This document shows positions 52,208 through 60,280 of a stretch of 64,000 bases of DNA, one piece after another. Below the pieces are notes generated by a model. The model saw nothing but the letters and a program-made list of their open reading frames with translations. It was not told the origin of the DNA and did not search any database. The position numbers were made by a program, and so were the translations under genes. The stretch covers positions 2,542,001 through 2,606,000 of the forward strand of contig NZ_CP027786.1 of the NCBI RefSeq assembly GCF_003795145.1. Direction: 5' to 3'. How positions within the stretch are numbered: position 1 is the stretch's first letter; each line of letters begins with the position of its first letter. This DNA comes from Tetragenococcus koreensis. Its GTDB lineage: Bacteria; Bacillota; Bacilli; Lactobacillales; Enterococcaceae.

Positions 52208-52550
52208 ATGGACTATGAGTCTTATGCAGCCGTAATGAAAGCTTTATCTGATCCTAAACGAGTAAAAATATTAGATATTATTTCTTGTGGTGAGCTATGC
52301 GCTTGTGATATATTAGAGCAATTTGATTTTACCCAACCGACTTTATCCCATCATATAAAAGTTCTTGTGAATGCAGGTTTAGTAAACGTAGAAAAAAAAA
52401 GGAACATGGCACCATTATTCATTGAATGAAAAAAATATGAATCAATTGGTGATCGATACTAGTCAACTTACTTCAAAAAAAACTAGTTGTATTTGTTCTG
52501 AAACAGATCAAAAAGGAGCTGCTTTAAGTGAAAAAACTCTTTTTGTATGA
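52208..52550 (+). pseudogene. arsR: ArsR repressor, frameshifted in an A run
   Basis: MDYESYAAVMKALSDPKRVKIL begins a normal ArsR; the metal motif is ELCACDILEQF and the recognition helix TQPTLSHHIKVL. After VNVEKK a run of nine A puts the next part one base out of frame: the second frame continues GTWHHYSLNEKNMNQLVID to TGA 52548, completing a normal-length ArsR of about 113 residues. One A fewer would restore it. As written, the protein stops 70 or so residues in. Sequencing error is possible. AAAGGAG supports ATG 52208. Confidence 0.85.
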
Positions 52551-52848
52551 GCCAGCGATGTGTTGTAGTACGGGAGTATGCGGTCCTTCAGTAAATGAAG
52601 ACTTAATACGAGTTTCTTCGATCATGAACGAACTAAAAAAAGCAGAAGGTATTCAAGCTGTCCGTTATAACTTATCAGCTAACCCTAATTCTTTTGTTTG
52701 AAATAGTAAGGTTACGGAAATTTTGCAGGAAAAAGGAATGAATTCTTTGCCTATAACCGTTGTAAATGACGAAGTTATAAAAATAGGTTCGTACCTTTCT
52801 AACAAAGAAATTATGGACTATACAGGTTTACAGCTGATAACGATTTGA
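52528..52848 (+). pseudogene. arsD: Second arsD with an internal stop codon
   Basis: From GTG 52528 (AAAGGAG upstream) the frame encodes VKKLFLYEPAMCCSTGVCGPS and on to SANPNSFV, then TGA at 52699-52701, then continues in the same frame NSKVTEILQEKG...LQLITI to TGA 52846. It aligns along its length with the intact ArsD but lacks the C-terminal cysteine pairs. The nonsense codon is not in a homopolymer, so it is more likely a real mutation. The start overlaps the restored arsR frame. Confidence 0.88.
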
Positions 52849-52917
52849 GTTCTTTAATGAGCAAATCCGTTCTACTAACAAGCTTTTATTAAACAATAAG
52901 TGAGGAGAAAAAACTAT

Positions 52918-54585
52918 ATGAAAATTATTGTCATTGGATCCGTTGCAGCAGGTACTTCTGTAGCAGCTAAAGCTAGAAGAAACACAGAAGAAGCTGAAAT
53001 TATCGTTTACGATCAAGGAAAAGATATTTCTTATTCTGTTTGCGGGATTCCTTATCAAATTGGTGGCGAAGTTGAAGAATTAAGTGCCTTAACCCCGAGA
53101 AATGCAGCATGGTTCAAAAAGAGATACAATGTTTCAGTTTTCACCGAGCATAAAGTGACAAAAGTTGATCATGCCAACAAACAGTTAGAAGTGACGGATC
53201 TTGTTTCTGGAGAAAAGAAACTAGAAAATTACGATGTATTGGTTTTTGCTACAGGGGCTTCTCCATTCACTCCACCTCCATTTAATCAAAAAGAGTATGA
53301 TAATGTGTTCCAAGTTCGAAATATTCAAGACGCACGAGATATTGGAGCCTATTCAGCTAAACAACCTAAAAAAGCATTGATTATTGGTGCTGGATTTATT
53401 GGTTTAGAAATGACAGAACAATTAATCCATAAAGGATTAGAAGTAACAATCGTTCAATTAGAAGATCAAGTCATGCCTCCTATGGACGCAGATATGACTT
53501 TCCGTGTAGAAGAGCATATGCGTGCAAAAGGTGTTAATTTAATCCTTAGCGACACGGTAAAAACGATTGAAGGAGAAACGTCAGTAGAGAGAGTTATCAC
53601 GACAAACGGCATTACAATTGAACCAGATATCGTTATTTTATCAGCAGGTGTACGTCCAAATACAGAATTAGCTAAAGAAATGGGCGTAGAACTGGGAGCT
53701 TCAAGAGCAATTGCGGTCAACAAAAAAATGCAAACTAATCTTCCAGATGTTTATGCGGTTGGGGATGTGGCAGAAAGCTTCTCCGTTATTACAGGTAAGC
53801 CAATCTACCGTCCGTTAGGCTCAACGGCTAATAAAATGGGTCGAATCGCTGGAGATGTCATTACCGGTGGCGATTTAGAGCACAGAGGTGTCTTAGGAAC
53901 AGGAATATTCAGAATCTTTGATCTACATGTCGGTCAAACAGGATTAACAGAAAAAGAAGCGAAAAAAGAAGGTTATGATGTTGAAATCTTATATAATATC
54001 AAGCCAGACCACGCCGAGTATTTAGGTGGGAAAGAATTGACTATCAAAGCATTAGCAGATAAAGAAACCGGTCGCATCTTAGGTGCACAAGCTATCGGTC
54101 AAGGTGGCGTAGACAAACGAATTGACGTAATCGCAACAGCTATTACGTTTAAAGCAAAATCGGAAGATTTATTCCATTTAGATTTAGCCTATGCACCACC
54201 ATTTGCGACAACGAAAGACCCCATTCTTTATACGGGAATGGCATTGGATAATGCATTAAAACGAAATCCATTGTTAACACCAGCTGAATTAATACGTCGC
54301 CAAAATAGTGGTGAAAAATTACAAATTATCGATACACGTTCTAAAAAAGATTATGACAAATCACATGTTAAAGGAGCAATTCATGTTCCTTTGGCTGAAC
54401 TGAGAGAAAGAAATGTAGAATTAGACAAATATGTAGCAACGGTCACTTATTGTAATAAAGGTGTAACTGGTAATGCATCTCAAAATTTATTATTAAATTA
54501 TGGATTTGAAAAAGTTTATAATTTATCTGGTGGGAATAAAAATTATCAAAGTTATCTTAAAATGTTAAAATCGAAATCAAAATAA
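52918..54585 (+). CDS. CoA-disulfide reductase-like FAD oxidoreductase with rhodanese domain
   Basis: A 555-residue fusion. Residues 1-450: two-dinucleotide-binding disulfide reductase with FAD motif VIGSVAAGTSVAAKARR, active-site Cys in SYSVCGIPYQIGG, NAD motif LIIGAGFIGLEMTEQL and VYAVGDVAE. Residues about 460-555: rhodanese domain IIDTRSKKDYDKSHVKGAIHVP with the persulfide Cys in VTYCNKGVTG. This is the CoADR-RHD architecture known from Bacillus. It is the last gene of the ars group and could act on thiol persulfides or supply reductant for arsenical detoxification; that link is inferred from position. GGAG precedes ATG 52918. Confidence 0.9.
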   Translation: MKIIVIGSVAAGTSVAAKARRNTEEAEIIVYDQGKDISYSVCGIPYQIGGEVEELSALTPRNAAWFKKRYNVSVFTEHKVTKVDHANKQLEVTDLVSGEKKLENYDVLVFATGASPFTPPPFNQKEYDNVFQVRNIQDARDIGAYSAKQPKKALIIGAGFIGLEMTEQLIHKGLEVTIVQLEDQVMPPMDADMTFRVEEHMRAKGVNLILSDTVKTIEGETSVERVITTNGITIEPDIVILSAGVRPNTELAKEMGVELGASRAIAVNKKMQTNLPDVYAVGDVAESFSVITGKPIYRPLGSTANKMGRIAGDVITGGDLEHRGVLGTGIFRIFDLHVGQTGLTEKEAKKEGYDVEILYNIKPDHAEYLGGKELTIKALADKETGRILGAQAIGQGGVDKRIDVIATAITFKAKSEDLFHLDLAYAPPFATTKDPILYTGMALDNALKRNPLLTPAELIRRQNSGEKLQIIDTRSKKDYDKSHVKGAIHVPLAELRERNVELDKYVATVTYCNKGVTGNASQNLLLNYGFEKVYNLSGGNKNYQSYLKMLKSKSK

Positions 54586-54597
54586 ATAAAAAAAAGA

Positions 54598-54634
54598 ATC
54601 AGACAGCCAAAAGTTGCTGTCTGATCTTTTTTTT
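54598..54634 (+). terminator. ars group terminator
   Basis: ATCAGACAGC pairs with GCTGTCTGAT around an 8-base loop, followed by eight T residues. Confidence 0.93.
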
Positions 54635-54660
54635 ACGATTTAAATAAATGAAGCCAATAC

Positions 54661-54713
54661 GGTAGCGCCCCCCAAAAGTTTAGATTTCACTCTAACTTTT
54701 GGGGGGCGCTACC
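54661..54713. repeat. GC-rich inverted repeat with 20-bp perfect arms
   Basis: GGTAGCGCCCCCCAAAAGTT (54661-54680) and its exact complement (54694-54713) flank 13 bases. The arm resembles terminal repeats of IS3/IS150-type elements (CCCCCAAAAGTTAGA), so it may be two element ends left after loss of the interior. It has no T run. Confidence 0.8.
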
Positions 54714-54772
54714 TATTTGAGTATTGAGAGAGCTTATTTTAATTTTAGAGCGAAAGAGCTTCATCGTATAAT

Positions 54773-55048
54773 TTAATTTTTTACCAGTTTTTTAGTCGTT
54801 TTGTCTATAAATGTCAGCTCTAAGTTTAAACCGTCTGCAATTTTTGTAATGGTCTTTAGAGAAGGAGCATAAGAAAAGTTTTCTACACGAGCTATTTGAG
54901 CCTGAGAAACATGTACTTTTTCAGCTAATTCTTTTTGAGTCATATTCTTTTCTCTACGGAGACTGGCTAATAAAGCAGTCAACTCAATCAGATTTTTATC
55001 TTCTTGAGAAATGCTGCTAATGTCTTTCTTTACATCTGTCCATTTCAT
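54773..55048 (-). CDS. HigA-like antitoxin (Xre-type HTH)
   Basis: A 91-residue protein with a classical Cro/C1 HTH in LRREKNMTQKELAEKVHVSQAQIARVEN and a C-terminal beta region (LELTFIDKTTKKL). ATG 55048 is used (AAAGGA upstream). It follows a RelE/HigB-like toxin gene by a few bases, so this is a reversed-order type II toxin-antitoxin pair. It would stabilise the plasmid-like module. Confidence 0.85.
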   Translation of the reverse strand: MKWTDVKKDISSISQEDKNLIELTALLASLRREKNMTQKELAEKVHVSQAQIARVENFSYAPSLKTITKIADGLNLELTFIDKTTKKLVKN

Positions 55049-55053
55049 ACTAA

Positions 55054-55416
55054 TCATCCTTTCTTGCGTTCTAACCAATCAGCTAATTCACGTTTAGCTT
55101 GTTCAATTTCTCTTTTGGGTGTCTTTTGGGATTTTTTTCTAAACTGGTGTAATAAAATTAATTCATTATCTTCTAAGGTTGCAAAAAATACGCGATTAGG
55201 AACTGGGCGTAATTCCCAAATTTTACCCTCAATCTGTTTAACAAGAGGCTCACCTATAAAAGTGCCGTCATATTCCAGACGTTCCATTTGATAATAGAGC
55301 TTTTTTAAGGTGGATTTATTTTCTTTAGTCGGGTTACTATCCAGTTCTTTGATCCAATTCACTATTTGACTTTGGCCTTTCTTATCTTCATAGAACTCTA
55401 TTTCATATTTTTTCAT
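55054..55416 (-). CDS. HigB/Gp49-like toxin (RelE superfamily)
   Basis: A 120-residue basic protein: KYEIEFYEDKKGQSQIVNWIKEL, GKIWELRPVPNRVFFATLEDNELILLHQFRKKSQKTPKREIEQAKREL. This is the phage-derived Gp49-like/HigB family of ribosome-dependent mRNA interferases. ATAGGAG precedes ATG 55416. Toxin comes before antitoxin, as in higBA. Confidence 0.88.
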   Translation of the reverse strand: MKKYEIEFYEDKKGQSQIVNWIKELDSNPTKENKSTLKKLYYQMERLEYDGTFIGEPLVKQIEGKIWELRPVPNRVFFATLEDNELILLHQFRKKSQKTPKREIEQAKRELADWLERKKG

Positions 55417-55446
55417 AGAAACTCCTATCACTCTCTGTATACCTCT

Positions 55447-55482
55447 ATAATATATCAAAAATGATATATCATCAAGTTTTAT
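55447..55482 (-). promoter_or_regulatory. higBA promoter with dyad operator
   Basis: On the minus strand TTGATG, 17 bp, TATTAT. The palindrome ATGATATATCAT and a second GATATAT half lie between them, suitable for antitoxin autorepression. Confidence 0.7.
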
Positions 55483-55494
55483 AATTGCTTTTCA

Positions 55495-55522
55495 ATACAT
55501 GAAATTGCTTATAATAGTGTAT
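55495..55522. repeat. Xer-like 28-bp site S2
   Basis: Arms ATACATGAAAT and TAATAGTGTAT around TGCTTA. Outer bases extend the dyad to TTTCAATACA / TGTATTGAAA. Lies exactly between the ars/TA unit and the cad unit. Confidence 0.65.
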
Positions 55523-55567
55523 TGAAATTAAGGTAGATTGACAAACGAGTGATCAAATAGATATACT

Positions 55568-55591
55568 ACATTCAAACGACCGTTTGAATGT
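55568..55591. promoter_or_regulatory. CadC-type operator
   Basis: ACATTCAAACG and CGTTTGAATGT form a perfect 11-bp dyad with a 2-bp centre, like the CadC/SmtB-class operators (ATTCAAA...TTTGAAT). It is just upstream of cadC. Confidence 0.8.
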
Positions 55592-55887
55592 GAGGTGAGA
55601 TGAATGGAAAAAGTTTGCCAAGTGACTATCGTACATAAAGAAAAAGTAAATGTAATAAAAAAAAATTGGATCAAAAAGATTTTTCAAACTTACTTGTGTT
55701 AGGGAAATGTTTCAGCGATTCTTCTAGAATTAAAATTTTTTATGCTTTAGAAACCTATAAGGAAATGTGTGTCTGTGATTTAGCAGAAATACTTAATGCT
55801 AGTGTCGCTACAACGTCACACCATTTACGTTTTTTAAAAAAACATGGAATGGCAAAATCACGTCAAGATGGAAAAGTAGTTTATTAC

Positions 55888-57244
55888 TCAAGTTTCGCAC
55901 ACCAAATCTGGGAGATAAGCCTTGATATAACGGGGCAGAGTATCCACCCAGTGTTGGAGTTGACTTGTAATAAAATCTTGTAATTGGCTTCCTGATTCTT
56001 CGCTTACCGCTTGAATAATATGTACTAATTCGATAAGAGCAGCGGACCAATCGAGTTCTTTTATTTGATCGCCCAGTTCATAAAATAAGCCACCTAAGGT
56101 CCGCTCATCATTGGCACAGCGCTGCTGCCAGCTTAATAAAATATACCGTGTGAACACAATGGTGGTGTGACAAATTAAGGCTTGATAATGTCGCGTTTGT
56201 GTTTCTTTAGTCAGATGAAGCAATGATTTCGATGCCTTAAAAAATGTCTCGATGTCCCATCTCGCCGAGTATGTTTTGACCATTTCTTGGGAAGATAAAT
56301 CCAGATCATCGGTCATAATCGCCAACCAAGCACTTTTCTTATTGTGATTTTTGACAAAAACGATTTTCACGGGATTTTTGCCGGAGCTTGGTTTCACCAC
56401 AATCGAGGAAATAATCGCTTCTTGTGTATATTCTTTCGTAGATTTGGCATAAAGTTCTTCCAGCTTGTATAAACGTTGATGAAAAAGGTATTTGGTTTTT
56501 CCATTTTTCACCATCCCAATGGTGTGAATCCCATATCGTGTAATTGGTCTATCATTTTAGGGAAGTAAACCATTTATCCATCAACACATGGGTGGCGTAA
56601 ATCCCTTGGTTCAAGGCGCGTTGAACCATCTCAAGTGCCACTTCGGGCATTTTACGACTTGATTCGTTGAATCGTTTGGCTCCTACGGTTCGTTGATCTT
56701 TTTCTGCTATTGTTTGGTTCACTTTTTTCTTACCGGATAGTAACCCGAAATCAATCGGAATGAAAGAATAGCCATCGGAGAACCCTAAAGTAAGCATACG
56801 ATACCCTTTGTATCCTTGTTTGAGCGCATGATCCCAAAGACGAGCTAAGCCTGGTACCTCTTGGCTTCGATTACGATAAAACGTCGAATCATCCAAGATC
56901 AACGTCCGAATATGGGTTTTCGTATCCGTTAAAGAATGGAGCTTTTCGATGACAGACGCACTAAACCGAAGTAAAAACAGACGCCAGTTGTTATGGGGAT
57001 TGTTCATCCATCGATACACGGTATCTTTTTTCATGTATTGGTCGCTTTCCCGCCCACTGAGAACTTGGTTTAAGGATTTTCCTTTAAAGACGAGGCTAAA
57101 GAGAAAAGTGAATAGAATAGCCACCGAATACCCTTTTTGCTTTTCCATATGGGCTTGTTTTAAAAATTGCGTGACTTTTAATTCAGAAAAAAGGGCTTTT
57201 ATTTCATTCGGTAATTGATTTTTAATAGCTTTTAAGTGTACCAT
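55888..57244 (-). pseudogene. IS4-family transposase, frameshifted
   Basis: N-terminal part (57244 to 56552) contains LTFLFSLVFKGKSLNQ-like helices and LILDDSTFYRNRSQEVPGLARLWDH (first Asp), and VLMDKWFTS (second Asp region); C-terminal part (56514 to 55888) has YSARWDIETFFKASKSLLHL (Glu). Between them, at about 56517-56556, two one-base losses in CCC and GGG runs break the frame; adding one base to each yields SPKMIDQLHDMG then IHTIGMVKNG. Either decay or homopolymer error. Confidence 0.85.
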
Positions 57245-57404
57245 AAAGGCAAGAACTCCTTTGTTTTTGGTTTGTGGTTAAATCAATTATAAAACAAAAG
57301 GAGTTCTTTTTGTATAAAAAGGTAGGCAGTCAATATCAGGACTTTTTTCGACCTAAGAGTTGATAAGACCGTTGTTTAATATCATTTTACATGTGCGAAA
57401 CTTG
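55889..57404 (-). mobile_element. IS4-family element (1516 bp) with 11-bp target duplication
   Basis: Terminal inverted repeat CAAGTTTCGCACA at both ends. Target duplication AGTTTATTACT at 55878-55888 and 57405-57415. This fixes the borders exactly and shows insertion into cadC. Confidence 0.93.
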
Positions 57405-57508
57405 AGTTTATTACTCTTTAGCGAATGAAGACATCCTTTCCGCTATTCATGTTTTTTTAAAGTTATCAGAAAATCTATCTATGAAATCTTAGTTTGGAGG
57501 AAGTTATT

Positions 57509-58126
57509 TTGTTACAAAGTATTTTTTCAGCTATCGCTATTTATATTTCTACCAGCATTGATTATTTGTTTATCTTGCTAATTATCTTTTCTCAAAGTCA
57601 CACACAAAAAGGTATTCGTCACATTTTTTGGGGTCAATATCTTGGAACAGGCATTTTGGTAGCCGTAAGTTTGTTTGCTGCTTATGTGCTAAATTTTATT
57701 CCGCAAGATTGGATCATTGGATTTCTTGGATTAATTCCAATTTATTTAGGTATCCGTGTCGCTGTGATAGGCGAAGAGGAGGAAGAAGAAGAGGAAGTCG
57801 TTGAAAAGTTAGAATCTAGAGGAACCAGTCGGTTATTTTGGACTGTCACCTTAATAACCATTGCGTCAGGTGGCGATAATTTAGGGATTTATATTCCCTA
57901 CTTTACTTCGCTAGCTGTTTCCGAAATTGTTATTACTTTAATCGTATTTGCTATCTCTGTTGCGGTTCTTTGCTGTGTCAGTTATAAATTAGCCAAAATT
58001 TCCTTTGTTTCCGAAACGTTAGAAAAATATGAACGAATCATTGTTCCTATCGTGTTTATTGGTTTAGGAATTTATATATTGATCGAAAATGGTACGATTC
58101 AAACTGTATTGAGTTTATTTAATTAA
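57509..58126 (+). CDS. cadD: Cadmium resistance transporter CadD-like
   Basis: A 205-residue membrane protein, the length of Staphylococcus CadD. Five or six hydrophobic helices: SIFSAIAIYISTSIDYLFILLIIFSQ, HIFWGQYLGTGILVAVSLFAAYVLNFIP, WIIGFLGLIPIYLGIRVAV, then an acidic run (EEEEEEEVVEKLESRG), FWTVTLITIASGGDNLGIYIPYF and the C-terminal helices. The acidic insert may bind cation. It exports Cd(II), probably also Zn(II). TTG 57509 is used since GGAGG is 9 bases upstream. It follows the disrupted cadC, so repression may be lost. Confidence 0.9.
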   Translation: MLQSIFSAIAIYISTSIDYLFILLIIFSQSHTQKGIRHIFWGQYLGTGILVAVSLFAAYVLNFIPQDWIIGFLGLIPIYLGIRVAVIGEEEEEEEEVVEKLESRGTSRLFWTVTLITIASGGDNLGIYIPYFTSLAVSEIVITLIVFAISVAVLCCVSYKLAKISFVSETLEKYERIIVPIVFIGLGIYILIENGTIQTVLSLFN

Positions 58127-58146
58127 TAAATAGTTTGATTGTTAGT

Positions 58147-58190
58147 ACAAAAAAAGACAGCGATTAAAACTCGTTGTCTTTTTTTTGTAC
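58147..58190 (+). terminator. cadD terminator
   Basis: AAAAAAAGACAGCGA pairs with TCGTTGTCTTTTTTT (one G-U pair), stem plus T run. Confidence 0.9.
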
Positions 58191-58226
58191 TAACAGATTG
58201 GCGCATTATCTAAGTAATATAATTCG

Positions 58227-58254
58227 ATACATGAAATTACATAAAATCATGTAT
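58227..58254. repeat. Xer-like 28-bp site S3
   Basis: Arms ATACATGAAAT and AAATCATGTAT around TACATA; the outer dyad extends as GATACATGA / TCATGTATC. A terminator-like hairpin (CCTAT / ATAGG, T run) adjoins, as at S1. Confidence 0.65.
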
Positions 58255-58256
58255 CA

Positions 58257-58289
58257 AGAATCCTATCCCTATAGGGTTCTTTTTTTTTA
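58257..58289 (+). terminator. Small terminator next to S3
   Basis: AGAATCCTAT and ATAGGGTTCT form a short stem, followed by nine T residues. Confidence 0.6.
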
Positions 58290-58309
58290 CTCTCCCTAAA
58301 CACACGATT

Positions 58310-58337
58310 TCGTGTTATAATAACTATAATCATGTAT
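58310..58337. repeat. Weaker Xer-like site S4
   Basis: TCGTGTTATAA, TAACTA, TAATCATGTAT. The right arm matches S1-S3, the left does not. It lies 11 bp before IS110 copy 2. Confidence 0.3.
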
Positions 58338-58483
58338 TCGAACAGACTAAAAAGACAAACTATATTAAGTCAAGAGAATAAACAAAAAATGGAATAACAA
58401 AAATTTATTCTTTGGTTTGTCGAAATTTGGGCATACGAAATAAGCCTTTAAAATAGCCATTTTAAAGAAAGGTTGTTTTTTAA

Positions 58484-59680
58484 TTAGTTAACGACCACTT
58501 TGTTCTCTTGATAGGGCTCTCCTGTTTTTAAGATATGGAAAATGATGCGAACCAGTTTTTTTACTACATGCGTGATGGCGACCGTATAATGTTTGCCTTC
58601 TTCTAACTTTTTGTTCAAATACTTTTTCATTGGAGGCGCCCAAACCGTAGAGAGTCGTGCAGCTTCATGTAATGCCCAACGTAAGGAGGTGGAACCACGC
58701 TTCACCATATGACCATTCTCTTGTTGGTTTTCTCCTGAAGTACTGATTGAAGGTTCTGAACCAGCAAAAGCGAGTAATTGAGCGGGCGTTTGGAAATGAT
58801 CAATGGAACGGATCTCAGCTAAAATAATGGCCCCTAGCTTAACGCCAATGCCTGGAATGGTCAGTATAGGCGAATCAATGGTCTTCATAAGTTTTTCAAC
58901 TTCCTTCTCCGCGCTTTTTAGTAAGGTAGTGAAATACTCAATCAAATCAATGGTTTGGAGTAATTCAAATTCTAAAATAGCGGATGCTTGACCAATGGTC
59001 GAAGCTGCCAGTTGTTTAAAGGCAATGGCTTGTTCTTTCCCATATTTTCCCCGTGAAGATTGGGATAAAAGGTTGGTTAACCGGGTCAAATGCGCCTGAG
59101 CGATTTTCTGGGGAGAAGGAAAGACTTTGAGCATCTCATAAATGGCTTGGTTATGGTGGGCATTTTGCCCTTCCAGAGAAGGCGCTAATTCGGGAAAAAG
59201 AAGGTCTAACAAGCGGGTATAATTGGTCTTTTGTTTCGCACGCGCTTGTTGGAGGCGGCTCACATTTCGTGTGGCATACTTCAGCTCAAGTATACGCGTA
59301 TCGGTCTCAAACAAGGTTTTATCAACATCTTCTCGTAATTTACGAGCAATGGTCACGGCATCTTTTTTATCCGTCTTAGTTTTACGAAGGGTCTGTTTTT
59401 TGGCAAATTCTTTAATCAAAAACGGATTATAACTGAATGTAGAATAGCTATGGGTACGGAGAAAACGAATCAAATTATAGGAATAGTGTCCCGTATCTTC
59501 TAAGGCAATTTGAATCTCTTGTTGGGTGGTCACTCGGAGATTCTCAAAGGTCATTTGAAGATGGGTGAAACCCTCCCGGTTATTTTGAATTTTTAAGTGA
59601 CGGATAAACACTTCTCCTTGACTATCAATGACGGCTAAATCATGTTTGTGCTTAGCGACATCTATTCCTGCATATAACAT
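58484..59680 (-). CDS. IS110-family transposase (DEDD recombinase)
   Basis: Intact 398 residues. N-terminal RuvC-like domain: YAGIDVAKHKHDLAVID (first Asp), IQIALEDTGHYS (Glu), TDKKDAVTIARKL (Asp pair). C-terminal Transposase_20 domain: ILTIPGIGVKLGAIILAEI and LLAFAGSEPSISTSGENQ with the likely catalytic Ser. IS110 recombinases use a bridge RNA to choose target and donor. Confidence 0.93.
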   Translation of the reverse strand: MLYAGIDVAKHKHDLAVIDSQGEVFIRHLKIQNNREGFTHLQMTFENLRVTTQQEIQIALEDTGHYSYNLIRFLRTHSYSTFSYNPFLIKEFAKKQTLRKTKTDKKDAVTIARKLREDVDKTLFETDTRILELKYATRNVSRLQQARAKQKTNYTRLLDLLFPELAPSLEGQNAHHNQAIYEMLKVFPSPQKIAQAHLTRLTNLLSQSSRGKYGKEQAIAFKQLAASTIGQASAILEFELLQTIDLIEYFTTLLKSAEKEVEKLMKTIDSPILTIPGIGVKLGAIILAEIRSIDHFQTPAQLLAFAGSEPSISTSGENQQENGHMVKRGSTSLRWALHEAARLSTVWAPPMKKYLNKKLEEGKHYTVAITHVVKKLVRIIFHILKTGEPYQENKVVVN

Positions 59681-59696
59681 AAAGAACCACTCCTTG

Positions 59697-59953
59697 TGTA
59701 AAAAAATATGCGCTGTGTTCCACGCTCTCTAAGCCGATGTAACCTTGTGAACTATCAAGCGTCAGGGCGATTGCCTTGCGCTAACAAACTTATTAACAAT
59801 CTGACAAAGAGTTGTGGTTAGAGCCTTTTTCAACCAGTATTCAAGTAGAATCTGTTGGAGGAAATACTAATCCACAGCGCTTATCATCAGTATAAATAAC
59901 AATACGGTAAAAAGAAAAGTCATTTTAACTGACTAAATTAAATATACAAGGAG
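59697..59953 (-). ncRNA. Candidate bridge RNA region of IS110 copy 2
   Basis: Non-coding upstream segment of the intact element, same as in copy 1. In the IS110 group the guide RNA is encoded here. Position-based call. Confidence 0.4.
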
Positions 59954-60018
59954 TATATAAAAATAAACAGCGATATTTCATTTGCTTTTATTTGAAAATG
60001 GCTTTTATAATATTTACT

Positions 60019-60074
60019 AGAACCTCTTTTAAGCTAGGTATTAAACCACCCTAGCTTAAAAGAGGTTCTTTCTG
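60019..60074 (+). terminator. Strong terminator after IS110 copy 2
   Basis: AGAACCTCTTTTAAGCTAGG pairs perfectly with CCTAGCTTAAAAGAGGTTCT, 20 bp, then TTCT. It probably ended the operon that lay upstream before the IS110 insertion; only about 65 bp of that DNA is left. Confidence 0.9.
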
Positions 60075-60249
60075 TCAAGAATATAAACTTAATTTATGCG
60101 TAAATAATTGAGGGTGCTTGTTTGCTAATCTGAAAAGGAACAAATGCAATAGTTAAATGTAAATATGAGGACTTAAGAGTATAGGTAAAGTCATGTAATT
60201 AACTTGTTGCACTAATAAAAACTAAATTTTGGATCATTTTGTATATGGA

Positions 60250-60271
60250 ATTGCACTAAAAAAGGTGCAAT
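60250..60271. promoter_or_regulatory. Dyad upstream of the PRD regulator
   Basis: ATTGCAC-N8-GTGCAAT, a perfect 7-bp dyad. GCACTAA occurs also at about 60209 and 60293. A candidate operator for the regulator encoded next. Confidence 0.45.
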
Positions 60272-60280
60272 AATTTTGTA

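Larger units (their letters stand above)
55604..57492 (+). pseudogene. cadC: cadC regulator, frameshifted and split by an IS4-family element
   Basis: MEKVCQVTIVHKEKVNVIKK starts a CadC; an A run is one base short (8 after ATA), and the +1 frame continues LDQKDFSNLLVLGKCFSDSSRIKIFYALE, MCVCDLAEIL (metal motif CVC) and TTSHHLRFLKKHGM. At 55889 the IS4 element interrupts it after KVVYY; the C terminus VYYSLANEDILSAIHVF resumes at 57405 and ends at TAG 57490. Repairing one base and removing the IS restores about 120 residues. CadC is the Cd/Pb/Zn-sensing ArsR-type repressor of cadD. Confidence 0.88.
58349..59953 (-). mobile_element. IS110-family element, copy 2 (1605 bp, intact)
   Basis: Direct repeat of 26932-28535, differing by one extra G in a G run. 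Same orientation as copy 1, so the two bound a segment of about 30 kb in direct repeat. Confidence 0.93.
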
